DNA of 64,000 nucleotides from JAVVHE01 sp032249695 (GTDB lineage: Bacteria > Pseudomonadota > Alphaproteobacteria > Sphingomonadales > Sphingomonadaceae), in the NCBI GenBank assembly GCA_032249695.1, contig JAVVHE010000003.1, forward strand, positions 1 through 64,000, written 5' to 3'. How positions within the stretch are numbered: the stretch's first letter is position 1; each line of letters opens with the position of its first letter. This document shows positions 44,656 through 53,422 of the stretch, piece by piece. The position numbers were made by a program, and so were the translations under genes. The notes beneath the pieces were generated by a model that worked only from the letters and a program-made list of their open reading frames with translations, was not told the DNA's origin and ran no database searches.

Positions 44656-44900
44656 TCACCGTCCTTTATTTCGGTTGGGTGCGCGAGGGCATCGGCATGG
44701 ACGAGGAGCGGATCGAGGACGCGCCTGCGACCGTCGCCGAGCTGCTGCCCGTCCTGGCTGAGCGCAGCCCGGCCCACGCGGAGGCGCTGCGGGTGCCCGC
44801 GCGGCTGCGCTTCGCGATCAACCAGGAGATCGCCCCCGATGACGCCCAGATCCCGCCGGGAGCCGAGGTTGCGATCTTCCCGCCGGTGACGGGGGGATGA
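44652..44900 (+). CDS. moaD: Molybdopterin synthase small subunit
   Basis: An 82-residue ubiquitin-fold sulfur carrier, ending in the conserved Gly-Gly (VTGG) that is activated by MoeB and thiolated, then donates sulfur to precursor Z. The start is ATG 44652, sharing bases with the pgsA stop. Its stop overlaps moaE (ATGA). Only the small/large pair of molybdopterin synthase is here. moaA, moaC and moeB are not in this window. It can serve the sulfite dehydrogenase encoded upstream. Confidence 0.92.
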   Translation: MITVLYFGWVREGIGMDEERIEDAPATVAELLPVLAERSPAHAEALRVPARLRFAINQEIAPDDAQIPPGAEVAIFPPVTGG

Positions 44901-45370
44901 CCGCGATCCGCGTGCGCGTAGAGGCCGCGGACTTCGATCCGGGCGTGGAACTGTCGCGCATGGCCGACGGTGGCGATCCAGGCGCGGTTGCGAGCTTCAT
45001 CGGCCACGTGCGCGGCGGCGACGATCCCGCGCTCTGCGGGCTCACGCTTGAGCACTATCCCGGCATGACGCAGGCCGCCTGTGAAGCCGCCGCCTACGAA
45101 GCCGCCGCGCGCTGGCCTCTCACCGCCGTCACCGTGATTCACCGCCACGGTCGCCTCAGCCCTGGCGAGCGAATCGTCCTCGTCGCAGCCGCCAGCGCTC
45201 ACCGCCGGGCCGCGCTGGAAGCGTGCGCGTTCCTGATCGACTGGCTGAAGACCCGCGCACCGTTCTGGAAGCGTGAGGAATTCGCCGACGGCAGCGCGCG
45301 CTGGGTCGAAGCTCGCGTCGACGACGAGGCAGCCGCCGCGCGGTGGCACGAAACGCCGCGGTGCGCGTAA
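44897..45370 (+). CDS. moaE: Molybdopterin synthase catalytic subunit
   Basis: 157 residues. MoaE binds MoaD and inserts the two sulfurs into cyclic pyranopterin monophosphate. Family blocks are GAVASFIGHVRG at residues 28-39, ALCGLTLEHYPGMT and the lysine-containing LIDWLKTRAPFWKREEF near the C-terminus, where the catalytic Lys lies. Start ATG 44897 overlaps the moaD stop by 4 bases. The C-terminal tail is a little long and arginine/alanine rich. An SDR gene follows after 8 bases. Confidence 0.93.
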   Translation: MTAIRVRVEAADFDPGVELSRMADGGDPGAVASFIGHVRGGDDPALCGLTLEHYPGMTQAACEAAAYEAAARWPLTAVTVIHRHGRLSPGERIVLVAAASAHRRAALEACAFLIDWLKTRAPFWKREEFADGSARWVEARVDDEAAAARWHETPRCA

Positions 45371-45378
45371 TCAGACCC

Positions 45379-46050
45379 ATGCCAAACGCTCTCATCATCG
45401 GTGCCTCGCGCGGGATCGGCCTTGCGCTGACGGTCGAATATCTGAAGCGCGGATGGGACGTGATCGCGACCGAGCGGCAACGGTCGCGCGACCGGTCGCG
45501 CGACCTCCACACGCACGGCGCGACGGTTCTGACCGCCGACGTGATCGATCCGGCAACGATCCACGCCATCATTCCGCACCTCACCCGCCCGCTCGACCTG
45601 CTGTTCGTGGTTGCGGGCATCTGGGGACCGCGCCACCAGAGCCCCGCGCTCGCAAGCGCGGCCGAGATCGCCTCCATTTTCCATACGAACGCCGCCGGTC
45701 CGGTCGCCGCGGCCGAAATCCTGGCGCCGCATGTCGCGCACGACGGCACTTTCGCCTTCATGACCAGTGGCATGGGATCGATCACCCGCACCGATCGCGG
45801 CGGCGCTACGCTTTATCGCGGTTCCAAGGCCGCGCTCAACATCATGGCGAAGGCCTTCGCGCTGGGCGACGCGGGCGGGCGCACCGTCCGCGTGCTCGAT
45901 CCGGGCTGGGTGAAGACCGAGATGGGCGGCCCGGGCGCAGCGATCGATGCCGAGACCTCCGCCAAGGGCCTGGCCGACACGCTGGAGCGCGAGGCGGGCA
46001 AGGGCGGGTTCGACTACGTGAACTGGCGCGGCGAGCGCGTGCCCGTCTGA
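45379..46050 (+). CDS. Short-chain dehydrogenase/reductase
   Basis: 223 residues from ATG 45379 (MPNALIIGASRGIGLALT). The NAD(P) motif is GASRGIG and the catalytic core is MTSGMGSITRTDRGGATLYRGSKAAL, where Ser...Tyr-x3-Lys fits the SDR triad (TLYRGSKA). It resembles C-factor / carbonyl reductase-like SDRs without a fixed substrate. The segment RSRDRSRD near residue 36 comes from an exact 12-base tandem duplication (45481-45504), an unusual insertion in the loop after beta-2 where the cofactor phosphate is bound. It follows moaE by 8 bases. Confidence 0.83.
   Translation: MPNALIIGASRGIGLALTVEYLKRGWDVIATERQRSRDRSRDLHTHGATVLTADVIDPATIHAIIPHLTRPLDLLFVVAGIWGPRHQSPALASAAEIASIFHTNAAGPVAAAEILAPHVAHDGTFAFMTSGMGSITRTDRGGATLYRGSKAALNIMAKAFALGDAGGRTVRVLDPGWVKTEMGGPGAAIDAETSAKGLADTLEREAGKGGFDYVNWRGERVPV
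45481..45504 (+). repeat. Exact 12-bp tandem duplication inside the SDR gene
   Basis: CGGTCGCGCGAC occurs twice without gap (45481-45492 and 45493-45504). Twelve bases keep the frame and duplicate four codons (Arg-Ser-Arg-Asp). It is a likely recent slippage product, located in the cofactor-binding region of the protein. Confidence 0.9.
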
Positions 46051-46182
46051 AAACCTTGAAGCGGCACGCCCTGTTCCGCTAACCGGCACCGCGCGGGCGC
46101 CTGCCGCCCCACATGTGAGGCGTAGCTGACCACCACAGTTCCGATCGGCGAGCGCGACCGGTCCAATGTCGGCAGCCGCGTG

Positions 46183-47664
46183 ATGAAAGGGGCCGTGCTC
46201 AATTCGCTCGGCCGGCTGTTCGTGCGCGGGGTGAGCCTGCTGAACCTGATCGCGCTCACCCGCCTTCTCAGCCCCGCCGACTACGGCGTCGCGGCGCTGG
46301 CGATGGCGACCATCGGCATCATCCAGGCGGTGTCCGATGTGCGCGTGAACGCCGCGCTCGTGATGATGCGCGAACTGGACGAGCGGGACGTTTTTACCGC
46401 TTTCACGATTACGCTGCTGCGCGGCCTTCTGATCGCCGCCATTTTGTTGGGCGGCGCCGAGCTGTTCGCGGCCTTCTCGCGCTCGCCCGAACTTGCCGCC
46501 CCACTACGGGTGCTTGCCATCGTGCCGATTTTCGATGGCCTGAGGAACCCGCGCTTCATGCTGTTTGAGCGCAACATTGATTTCAGCCGAGCCTTCCGGC
46601 GAACGCTGCTGTCGGTGGGGATCTCTGCCGCCGTGCTGATCGCGAGTGCGGTTATACTGCGCAGCTATTGGGCGATCGTCATTGCGACGCTGGTGCAGCG
46701 CGGGCTGGAATCGGCGCTGACCTACTGGGGCGTGCCTGGCCGCCTTGGGCTGTCGCTGCAATCGTGGCGCGTCTTCCTGCGGTTTGGCGGCTGGCTGACG
46801 TTCGCGGGAACGCTCGATCAGCTGCGAACCTATATCGGGCCGAGCGCGATCATCAGCCGCTTCCTTGGCCAGGCTGCGCTGGGGCTGTTCTCGATCGCGG
46901 ACAACATCTCCTACGTCGTCACGCACGATCTCGCCCAGCCGCTCGCCAATGCGGTGGCGCCCGGACTCGCAACGATTGCCGATCATCGCGATCGGCTGCG
47001 GCAGGCTTATCGAGATGCGCAGCGCACGCTGTTCGGCGTGATGTTCCCGATGGCCGTCGGGATGGCGGTCACGTCGCGCGACGCGCTCGTGCTGCTTGCC
47101 GGAGCCAAGTGGGAAGGAGCGGCGCCGCTCGTTACGATTCTCGCGCCTGCGCTCGGGCTATCGGTGCTAAATGCCGGCGCGAGCGCGCTCGCGATGGCGC
47201 TGGGGCATGCGCGTCTCTTGTTCACGCGCAACCTGCTGGCGGCGGTGGTGTCGCTGCCGCTCGTCTGGTTCGTCACGCAGCGCGGGTCGCTGGCGGGGAG
47301 CGCGCTCGCCATGTCGGCGGGCGTGCTGTTCGAGACCGCGATCGCGCTTCGAATTGCGACGACACTCATCGGCCTGCCGTGGTTGCAGCCGATCCTCGAC
47401 AGCTGGCGGACGTTCCTCGCCTGCGCGCTGATGGTCGCCGTAGAGCTTGCGATCGGGCCTTCGCGCCAGACCGCCGCGCTACCGCTGGCGATCGAGCTTG
47501 CGCCCAAAGTGCTGCTCGGCGCGCTGACCTATGTGGTGGCGATCCTGGCGCTGTGGCGGCTGGCGGGGCGACCCGATGGATTTGAACCCAAGCTGCTCGA
47601 CAACCTCGCGTCGCGCGTGCCCATTGTGCTGAAGCCCGCGTGGCGCTGGGTGCGCGGGCGTTGA
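46183..47664 (+). CDS. Wzx/oligosaccharide flippase-family membrane protein
   Basis: 493 residues with 12 to 14 predicted membrane helices, no signal peptide, and the polysaccharide-transporter pattern at the start (GRLFVRGVSLLNLIALTRLLSPADYGVAALAMA). It should flip lipid-linked sugar units across the inner membrane for lipopolysaccharide or exopolysaccharide. ATG 46183 is chosen over GTG 46180. It stands alone, with a 130-base gap before it and the thiC riboswitch after it. It could serve the sugar transferase / manC pathway 15 kb away. Which glycan it handles cannot be read. Confidence 0.82.
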   Translation: MKGAVLNSLGRLFVRGVSLLNLIALTRLLSPADYGVAALAMATIGIIQAVSDVRVNAALVMMRELDERDVFTAFTITLLRGLLIAAILLGGAELFAAFSRSPELAAPLRVLAIVPIFDGLRNPRFMLFERNIDFSRAFRRTLLSVGISAAVLIASAVILRSYWAIVIATLVQRGLESALTYWGVPGRLGLSLQSWRVFLRFGGWLTFAGTLDQLRTYIGPSAIISRFLGQAALGLFSIADNISYVVTHDLAQPLANAVAPGLATIADHRDRLRQAYRDAQRTLFGVMFPMAVGMAVTSRDALVLLAGAKWEGAAPLVTILAPALGLSVLNAGASALAMALGHARLLFTRNLLAAVVSLPLVWFVTQRGSLAGSALAMSAGVLFETAIALRIATTLIGLPWLQPILDSWRTFLACALMVAVELAIGPSRQTAALPLAIELAPKVLLGALTYVVAILALWRLAGRPDGFEPKLLDNLASRVPIVLKPAWRWVRGR

Positions 47665-47700
47665 CTTGGGCGCGGCTTCGGCGCACCAAACGGCCATTCC

Positions 47701-47789
47701 CAGGGGAGCCCGACGGCACGGGCTGAGAGGGCGCTGACGCCAGCGCCGACCCTTCGAACCTGAACCGGCTGATACCGGCGGAGGGACGG
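47701..47789 (+). promoter_or_regulatory. TPP riboswitch (THI element)
   Basis: The leader of thiC carries the conserved thi-box elements. CTGAGAGG at 47723-47730 is followed by the variable stem GGCGCTGACGCCAGCGCC, then GACCCTTCGAACCTGAACCGGC and GATACCGGCGGAGGGA. Binding of thiamine pyrophosphate should shut off thiC. It ends about 50 bases before the thiC start, so control may be on translation or on a short terminator in the gap. Confidence 0.93.
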
Positions 47790-47841
47790 GCTGCCTTTCA
47801 GGCAGGGACGATCGTTTTCCGCCGCCGCATGGAGACGAACG

Positions 47842-49752
47842 ATGGCCGACGCCGAGCCGATGTTTCCGTCCGCGCAAGCGAACCGCGGTGGCGGGGACTT
47901 GCCGCCCCCGCGTGTGGAGGGGGACCGCCGCAGTGGCGGTGGCGGGGCGATGACCGTCACCATCGGCCCGATCCGCGGATCAGCCAAGGTCTACGTCGAC
48001 GGGCCCGGAGGCTTGAAGGTCGCGATGCGCGCGATTCCGCTCGACCCGTCGTCGGGCGAGCCGCCGCTCATCGTCTACGACACCAGCGGCCCCTATACCG
48101 ATCCGCACGCTGTAATCGACATCCTGAGCGGCCTTCCCGAACTGCGTCGGCCGTGGATCGAGGCGCGCGGCGATGTCGAACGCTACGAGGGCCGCGCGGT
48201 CAGGCCCGAGGACAACGGCCGCGGCCACGGCGAGCAGTTCCCCGCGCCCGTGCGCACGCCGCTCCGCGCGAAGGGCGGCGCAGCGGTGACGCAGCTCGCC
48301 TACGCGCGGCGCGGCATCGTCACGCCCGAGATGGAGTACGTCGCCATCCGCGAGAACCAGGCGCGCGAGGCGACCGGCTGGCACGCACGCGCGAAGGGCG
48401 GCGGCGAGGGTTTCGGCGCGGCAATTCCCGAGATGTGCACCGGCGAGTTCGTGCGGGCGGAGATCGCGCGCGGCCGCGCGATCATCCCGGCAAACATCAA
48501 CCACCCCGAATCCGAGCCGATGTCGATCGGTCGCAACTTCCTGGTGAAGGTGAACGCCAATATCGGCAACTCGGCGGTGTCTTCGAGCGTCGCCGAGGAA
48601 GTCGAGAAGCTCGTCTGGTCGATCCGCTGGGGCGCGGATACGGTCATGGATTTGTCGACCGGCAGGAACATTCACGACACGCGCGAGTGGATCATCCGTA
48701 ACTCGCCTGTCCCGATCGGCACCGTGCCGATTTACCAAGCGCTGGAGAAAGTCGGCGGCGTCGCCGAGGAGCTGACGTGGGAGATCTATCGCGATACGCT
48801 CATCGAACAGGCCGAACAGGGCGTCGACTATTTCACCATCCACGCCGGTGTCCGCTTGCCTTACATCCACCTCACCGCCGATCGAGTAACCGGGATCGTC
48901 AGTCGCGGCGGCTCAATCATGGCCAAGTGGTGCCTGGCGCATCACCGGGAGAACTTCCTTTATACGCGCTTCGCCGAGATCTGCGAAATCCTGCGCGCCT
49001 ATGACATCAGCTTCAGCCTGGGCGACGGCCTGCGCCCCGGCTCGACGGCGGACGCCAATGACCGCGCGCAGTTCGCCGAGCTGGAGACTCTGGGCGAGCT
49101 GACGAAGATCGCATGGGACCAGGATTGCCAGGTGATGATCGAAGGCCCCGGCCATGTGCCGATGCACAAGATCAAGGAAAACATGGACTTGCAGTTGGAA
49201 GTCTGTGGCGAGGCGCCGTTCTACACGCTTGGGCCGCTGGTGACCGACATCGCGCCGGGCTATGACCATATCACCAGCGGCATCGGCGCGGCGATGATCG
49301 GGTGGTTCGGCACCGCGATGCTGTGCTACGTGACGCCCAAGGAGCATCTGGGATTGCCGAACCGCGACGACGTGAAAACGGGCGTCGTCACCTACAAGCT
49401 CGCCGCCCATGCCGCCGACCTCGCGAAAGGCCACCCCGCAGCCCGCGCCCGTGACGACGCCTTGAGCCGGGCGCGCTTCTCGTTCCGCTGGCGCGACCAG
49501 TTCAATCTGGGGCTGGACCCCGACACCGCCGAGCAGTTCCACGACGAAACGCTCCCCGCAGAAGGCGCCAAACTGGCGCATTTCTGCTCGATGTGCGGTC
49601 CGAAATTCTGCTCGATGAAGATCACGCAGGAGGTGCGGGACTACGCGGCCAAGCTGAACAGCGACGAGTTGCTGGCAGCCGAGGAGGGGATGGCGGCGAA
49701 GGCGGCCGAGTTCCGCGATCGGGGCGGGGAGGTGTATCTAGCAGCGGAATAG
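47842..49752 (+). CDS. thiC: Phosphomethylpyrimidine synthase
   Basis: 636 residues. ThiC is a radical-SAM enzyme that rearranges aminoimidazole ribotide to hydroxymethylpyrimidine phosphate in thiamine synthesis. The C-terminal cluster motif CSMCGPKFCSM and the substrate blocks GTIHAGVRLPYI-like (YFTIHAGVRLPYIHL), MSIGRNFLVKVNANIGNS and MIEGPGHVPMHKI are intact. ATG 47842 follows GGAGACG closely. The usual opening, TIGPIRGS, is delayed to residue 41 by a repeat-like stretch (residues 14-36). An alternative start is ATG 47950, which lacks a good ribosome site. Regulation is by the TPP riboswitch just upstream. Confidence 0.95.
   Translation: MADAEPMFPSAQANRGGGDLPPPRVEGDRRSGGGGAMTVTIGPIRGSAKVYVDGPGGLKVAMRAIPLDPSSGEPPLIVYDTSGPYTDPHAVIDILSGLPELRRPWIEARGDVERYEGRAVRPEDNGRGHGEQFPAPVRTPLRAKGGAAVTQLAYARRGIVTPEMEYVAIRENQAREATGWHARAKGGGEGFGAAIPEMCTGEFVRAEIARGRAIIPANINHPESEPMSIGRNFLVKVNANIGNSAVSSSVAEEVEKLVWSIRWGADTVMDLSTGRNIHDTREWIIRNSPVPIGTVPIYQALEKVGGVAEELTWEIYRDTLIEQAEQGVDYFTIHAGVRLPYIHLTADRVTGIVSRGGSIMAKWCLAHHRENFLYTRFAEICEILRAYDISFSLGDGLRPGSTADANDRAQFAELETLGELTKIAWDQDCQVMIEGPGHVPMHKIKENMDLQLEVCGEAPFYTLGPLVTDIAPGYDHITSGIGAAMIGWFGTAMLCYVTPKEHLGLPNRDDVKTGVVTYKLAAHAADLAKGHPAARARDDALSRARFSFRWRDQFNLGLDPDTAEQFHDETLPAEGAKLAHFCSMCGPKFCSMKITQEVRDYAAKLNSDELLAAEEGMAAKAAEFRDRGGEVYLAAE
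47886..47947 (+). repeat. In-frame palindromic repeat-like insertion in the thiC 5' end
   Basis: CGGTGGCGGGG occurs at 47886-47896 and again at 47937-47947, separated by 40 bases that themselves contain GCGGGG...CCCCCGC and CCGCC...GGCGG inverted pieces. The spacing between copies is 51 bases, a multiple of three, so the frame is preserved. It encodes Gly-Gly-Gly-Asp-Leu-Pro-Pro-Pro-rich residues 15-35 of ThiC. It resembles the short palindromic repeats common between genes of sphingomonads. No second copy was seen in this window. Confidence 0.6.
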
Positions 49753-50169
49753 GTGCGCGGCTGGCCCGGGTTGATTGAAGCCCTCATTCGGTCGTCGGGT
49801 GTTCACGGCGCGGACGCCGGGATGCCGAGCGTCCCTCCGCGCGCGGGCGTTGAAGCAACCGGTCTACTCATGCGCGACACGGCCCGGCACCGGGTCGACC
49901 CCGCGAGCGACGTCAGCAACCGCTTGCGCCACCGGGGGATGGGCTCGATCGCGCTCGTTGCGTGGGCACCCGGCTTCCATCGTCCAGCCGTCTCGCGTCC
50001 GGATCATCGCGAGAACCGGCAACGAGCGCGCGTGCCGATGAGCCTCGCCGCTGACGATCGCTGACGCGTTCAGGGCCACGCGCTTCCGGGTCATGGAGCG
50101 GTGATAACGCTGGCGGGGCAGTTTGGGCAGGCTTGCTCCGCGCGCGGTCGCACGCCAAGCGCGGCGGGG
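49753..50169. other. 417-base gap after thiC, nothing recognisable
   Basis: No conserved protein is found here. A leftward frame 49864-50094 (76 codons from ATG 50094, no ribosome site) and other short frames appear, but none matches a family. GTG 50101 could extend the next gene upstream by 23 residues. No clear hairpin was found. Confidence 0.4.
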
Positions 50170-51003
50170 ATGGAGGACGTGCTCGCCCGCATTGCCGCAG
50201 CGCTTGAGCGGCTGGCGCCACCGCTACCCGAGGACGCGCCGATGAGCGACGATGGCGCTTATCTTTGGGCCGGGGGCGTGCTGCGGCGGGCACGGGCGTT
50301 CGATCCGCTGCCGCTTGCTGCGCTGATCGGGGTCGACGCGCAGAAGGCTGCGCTGGCCGAGAACAGCCGCCGCCATGCCGCGAGCCTCCCCGCCCACGAT
50401 GCGCTGCTGTGGGGTGCGCGTGGAGCGGGCAAGTCGGCGCTGGTGAAGGCGGCGACCGCGGCGCACGGGCTGACGCTCATCGAAACGCCGCGCGACGAGC
50501 TCGCTTCGCTGCCGCGGCTGTTCGATCGCCTTGCGGCCGCACCGCAGCGCTTCGTGCTGTTCGCCGATGACCTCAGCTTCGATGGCGACCGCGCCGCCGC
50601 CAAGGCGCTGCGCTCGCTGCTGGAAGGCGGGGTTGAGGCGCGGCCTCTGAACTGCCGCCTGTATGTGACGTCCAATCGCCGCCACCTGGTGGAGCGGTCG
50701 ATCGCCGAGAACGATCCCGTGAACCCGCGCGACGCAGCCGACGATGCGCTCGCGCTCGCCGACCGCTTCGGCCTCAGCCTCGGCTTCCATGCGGTCGACG
50801 AGGCGACCTATCTCGCGATCGCGCACGCCTATGCGGAACGCCACGGCCTGCCGTGGAGCGAAGCAGACGCGCTGAGCTTCGCCCACGCCCGCGGCAGCCG
50901 CTCGGGCCGCGTTGCATGGCAATGGGCGGTGGACGCAGCGGGGCGCGCGGGAGTGGCGCTGCACGCTGGGAGCACCGTCATGCCAGCGGACGATGCCACC
51001 TGA
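50170..51003 (+). CDS. DUF815-family AAA+-type ATPase
   Basis: 277 residues starting at ATG 50170 (MEDVLARIAAALERL). A GTG at 50101 would add 23 residues that are not family-like. The P-loop GARGAGKSALVKA (about residues 82-94) and the Walker B-like RFVLFADDLSF are clear. The middle has LYVTSNRRHLVERSIAEND and PRDAADDALALADRFGLSLGF, the DUF815 signature. The function is unknown, and this family is often found with cell-division or sporulation-independent housekeeping genes. It is convergent with an MFS gene, 89 bases away. Confidence 0.8.
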   Translation: MEDVLARIAAALERLAPPLPEDAPMSDDGAYLWAGGVLRRARAFDPLPLAALIGVDAQKAALAENSRRHAASLPAHDALLWGARGAGKSALVKAATAAHGLTLIETPRDELASLPRLFDRLAAAPQRFVLFADDLSFDGDRAAAKALRSLLEGGVEARPLNCRLYVTSNRRHLVERSIAENDPVNPRDAADDALALADRFGLSLGFHAVDEATYLAIAHAYAERHGLPWSEADALSFAHARGSRSGRVAWQWAVDAAGRAGVALHAGSTVMPADDAT

Positions 51004-51092
51004 CCGGTCCGCCCGAGGCGCCTGCGACGCGGTCGGGCCCCCGCTTACGCTGGAACGAGCCGGCCCAGAAAACCCGCGGCGCCGACCCCGCC

Positions 51093-52346
51093 TCAGTGCG
51101 CCAGCAGCGCGCCCGGCGGTAGCGGCACCGAGTCGGCTTCGCGGTCAGGGATACGCGGCACGATCGCCTGCACGGCGGCGAGCGCGGCGAGGTAGCTGAC
51201 CGCCACCATCCACAGCATCGGCGCGTAGCCCAAGCCGCGATCGAGCGCCCAGCCCGCGAACTCGTTCACCGCGACGCTGCCCATATTGCCGCCGAAGGCA
51301 GCGATGCCGATGGCGAGCCCTACCGATCGCGCCGGAAACAGATCGGTCGCCAGCCCGAACACGTTCGTCGAGAAGCCCTGATGCGCGAACAGCGCCAGTC
51401 CCAGCAGCAGCGCCGCGCTCCACGGGCTGTCGAGGCCCAGTACCGCCGGCACCGGGAGTACAAGCAGCGCGTAGATCAGCAGCGCGCGCTTACGAGCCGC
51501 GTTCATGCTGAGGCCGCGGGCAATCAGCCGCGAGGTCAGCAGTCCACCAGTAAAGGCCCCAAGTCCCGCGAGTAAGTATACCAATGCAACCGGACCACCT
51601 ACGGTCCCCTGCTTCAGTCCGAACGTCTTTGCGAAAAAATCCGGCAAAAAGAACAGCAGGAAAAACCACCCTTGATCGCTCAACACTTTTGCAAGGATCA
51701 GCGCCCACTGCCGCCGCTGGCCGAGATGCCGGATGAGCGCACCCTGCTCGCGCGGCGGCGCGGGCGGTTGCGGCAGCGGCTCGGGCAGGCGCGCGGCGAG
51801 CCACACCGCGGTCCACACGAGGCCAAGGCTGCCCGCGATCACGAAGGTATTCCGCCAACCGACCGCGAGCGCAATGGCGGGGATCGTCAGCGGCGCGACG
51901 ACCGCGCCGATATTGGGCGCGGTGTTGCCGATGCCGATGACCAGGCTGCGAACGCTCGGCTGGAAATAGGTCGCGGCCGACTTGACCGCGGCGGGCGTGC
52001 CCGTCGCCTCGAACGCGCCCAGCACTGCGCGCGCGCCGACGAAGGCCCCGACCGATCCGGCGAAGGCGTGCGCGATGGCGGCGAGGCTCCACCCGCCGAC
52101 CCCGACCGCAAAGCCGCGCCGGAGGCCGAAGCGGTCGAGGAACCAGCCGACCGCCAGATAGGCGACGGCCGCGGAGAACTGGAACGCGCTCGCCATGCGG
52201 CCATAGTCGCGGTTCGACCAGCCGAACTCGGCCTCCAACGTCGGCTTCAGCAGCGCGATGATCTGTCGATCGACATAGTTCAGCGCCACCGCGATGAACA
52301 CCAGGCCAACAAGCAGCCACTGACGCCGTGACAGACCTTCAGCCAA
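51093..52346 (-). CDS. MFS transporter (ACS/hexuronate-type)
   Basis: 417 residues with 12 predicted membrane helices. The sequence opens MAEGLSRRQWLLVGLVFIAVALNYVDRQIIALLKPTL, with the anion:cation symporter-like signature NYVDRQ. The loop between helices 2 and 3 (GWFLDRFGLRRGFAVGV) is typical of the major facilitator superfamily. The start codon is TTG (complement of 52344-52346) with AGGGAGGG 7 bases upstream. The closest known subfamily transports hexuronates or related acids. The actual substrate is unknown. It is divergent from the YeiH transporter, with the starts less than 50 bases apart. Confidence 0.85.
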   Translation of the reverse strand: MAEGLSRRQWLLVGLVFIAVALNYVDRQIIALLKPTLEAEFGWSNRDYGRMASAFQFSAAVAYLAVGWFLDRFGLRRGFAVGVGGWSLAAIAHAFAGSVGAFVGARAVLGAFEATGTPAAVKSAATYFQPSVRSLVIGIGNTAPNIGAVVAPLTIPAIALAVGWRNTFVIAGSLGLVWTAVWLAARLPEPLPQPPAPPREQGALIRHLGQRRQWALILAKVLSDQGWFFLLFFLPDFFAKTFGLKQGTVGGPVALVYLLAGLGAFTGGLLTSRLIARGLSMNAARKRALLIYALLVLPVPAVLGLDSPWSAALLLGLALFAHQGFSTNVFGLATDLFPARSVGLAIGIAAFGGNMGSVAVNEFAGWALDRGLGYAPMLWMVAVSYLAALAAVQAIVPRIPDREADSVPLPPGALLAH

Positions 52347-52387
52347 AGCCGTCCCTCCCTGTTTTGACGGGCGACGCTAGCGGCGGC

Positions 52388-53422
52388 ATGGCGTGCCGGC
52401 AAACCGTGCAGCCAGCCCCTGCCCCAACCCTGCCCGCCGCGCCGGCGCCGAGCCTCGCCGTGCTGGCTCCGGGCTTGGCGGCGGTTGCCGCCGTGACGGC
52501 CGCCGTGCTGCTGCTGGCGCGCTGGACCGGCCAGCCGCCGACGCTCATGGCGCTGCTGGTGGGGCTCGTGCTCAACCGCTTCACCGGAGCGCCGCGGCTG
52601 GCTCCGGGCTTGGCTTTCGCCGCGCGCACGCTGCTGCGCTGGGGCATCGTGCTCGTGGGGGCGAGGGTGACGCTGAGCGAGGTCGCAGCGCTAGGCCCGC
52701 AGACGCTGGCCGCCGTCGTGGCGATCATCGCCTTGACGCTCAGCGCAGGCTTCGTCGCCGCGCGCGCGCTGGGCTTTTCAAAAGCGTTCGGCGTACTGGC
52801 GGGCGGCGCGGTCGCGATCTGCGGGGCGAGCGCGTCGGCGGCGCTCGTCGGCGTGCTCGGCGAGCGCATCCGCCGCCACGAGTTCGCGATCGTGCTGGTT
52901 GTGGTCGCGCTGTGGAGCGCCATCGCGCAGGCCGCCTTCCCGCTGCTTGCGCGGGCGCTGGGCTTCAGCGACGAGCAGGCGGGCTTCATGCTGGGCGCGA
53001 GCGTGCATGACGTCGCGCAGGCGATCGGAGCGGGCTACGCGTTCAGCGTCGCTGCGGGGAAGGTGGCGACGATCGTCAAGCTGGCACGGGTGGCGATGCT
53101 GGCTCCGATGCTGGCGCTCGTCAGCCTGGCGTTTCCGGGCGAGCGCAGCGCTGCCAGCCGGGTGCCGATCTTGCCGTGGTTCATCGTCGGCTTCCTGCTA
53201 ACGGCAGCCGCGAACAGCGCCGGGCTGGTGCCGCGTAGCATGGGCGAGCCCGTGCAGGCCCTGGCGACGGGGCTGCTCGCCGCCGCGATCGCTGCGGTCG
53301 CGATGCGCGCGCCGCTGAAAGACGTGCGCTCGGCCGGAGCGAAACCGCTGCTTGCGATCGGCGCCGCATCGGTCGCGGCGCTGGCGCTCAGCTGCGCGGC
53401 GGCGGTGGCGCTGTACCGCTGA
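52388..53422 (+). CDS. YeiH-family (UPF0324) membrane protein
   Basis: 344 residues from ATG 52388, with about ten hydrophobic helices. Signatures are TLLRWGIVLVGARVTLSEV, GGAVAICGASASAAL and SVHDVAQAIGAGYAFS. Members are annotated as putative sulfate or sulfonate exporters, but that is not proven. The frame stays open to GTG 52328, which would overlap the divergent MFS gene, so the shorter form was chosen. A sulfite dehydrogenase elsewhere in this window makes a sulfur connection conceivable. No regulatory link is visible. Confidence 0.85.
   Translation: MACRQTVQPAPAPTLPAAPAPSLAVLAPGLAAVAAVTAAVLLLARWTGQPPTLMALLVGLVLNRFTGAPRLAPGLAFAARTLLRWGIVLVGARVTLSEVAALGPQTLAAVVAIIALTLSAGFVAARALGFSKAFGVLAGGAVAICGASASAALVGVLGERIRRHEFAIVLVVVALWSAIAQAAFPLLARALGFSDEQAGFMLGASVHDVAQAIGAGYAFSVAAGKVATIVKLARVAMLAPMLALVSLAFPGERSAASRVPILPWFIVGFLLTAAANSAGLVPRSMGEPVQALATGLLAAAIAAVAMRAPLKDVRSAGAKPLLAIGAASVAALALSCAAAVALYR

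Noticed and set aside
49864..50094. Minus-strand 76-codon frame between thiC and the DUF815 gene
   Set aside because: No ribosome site and no family resemblance. GC-rich DNA produces many such frames.
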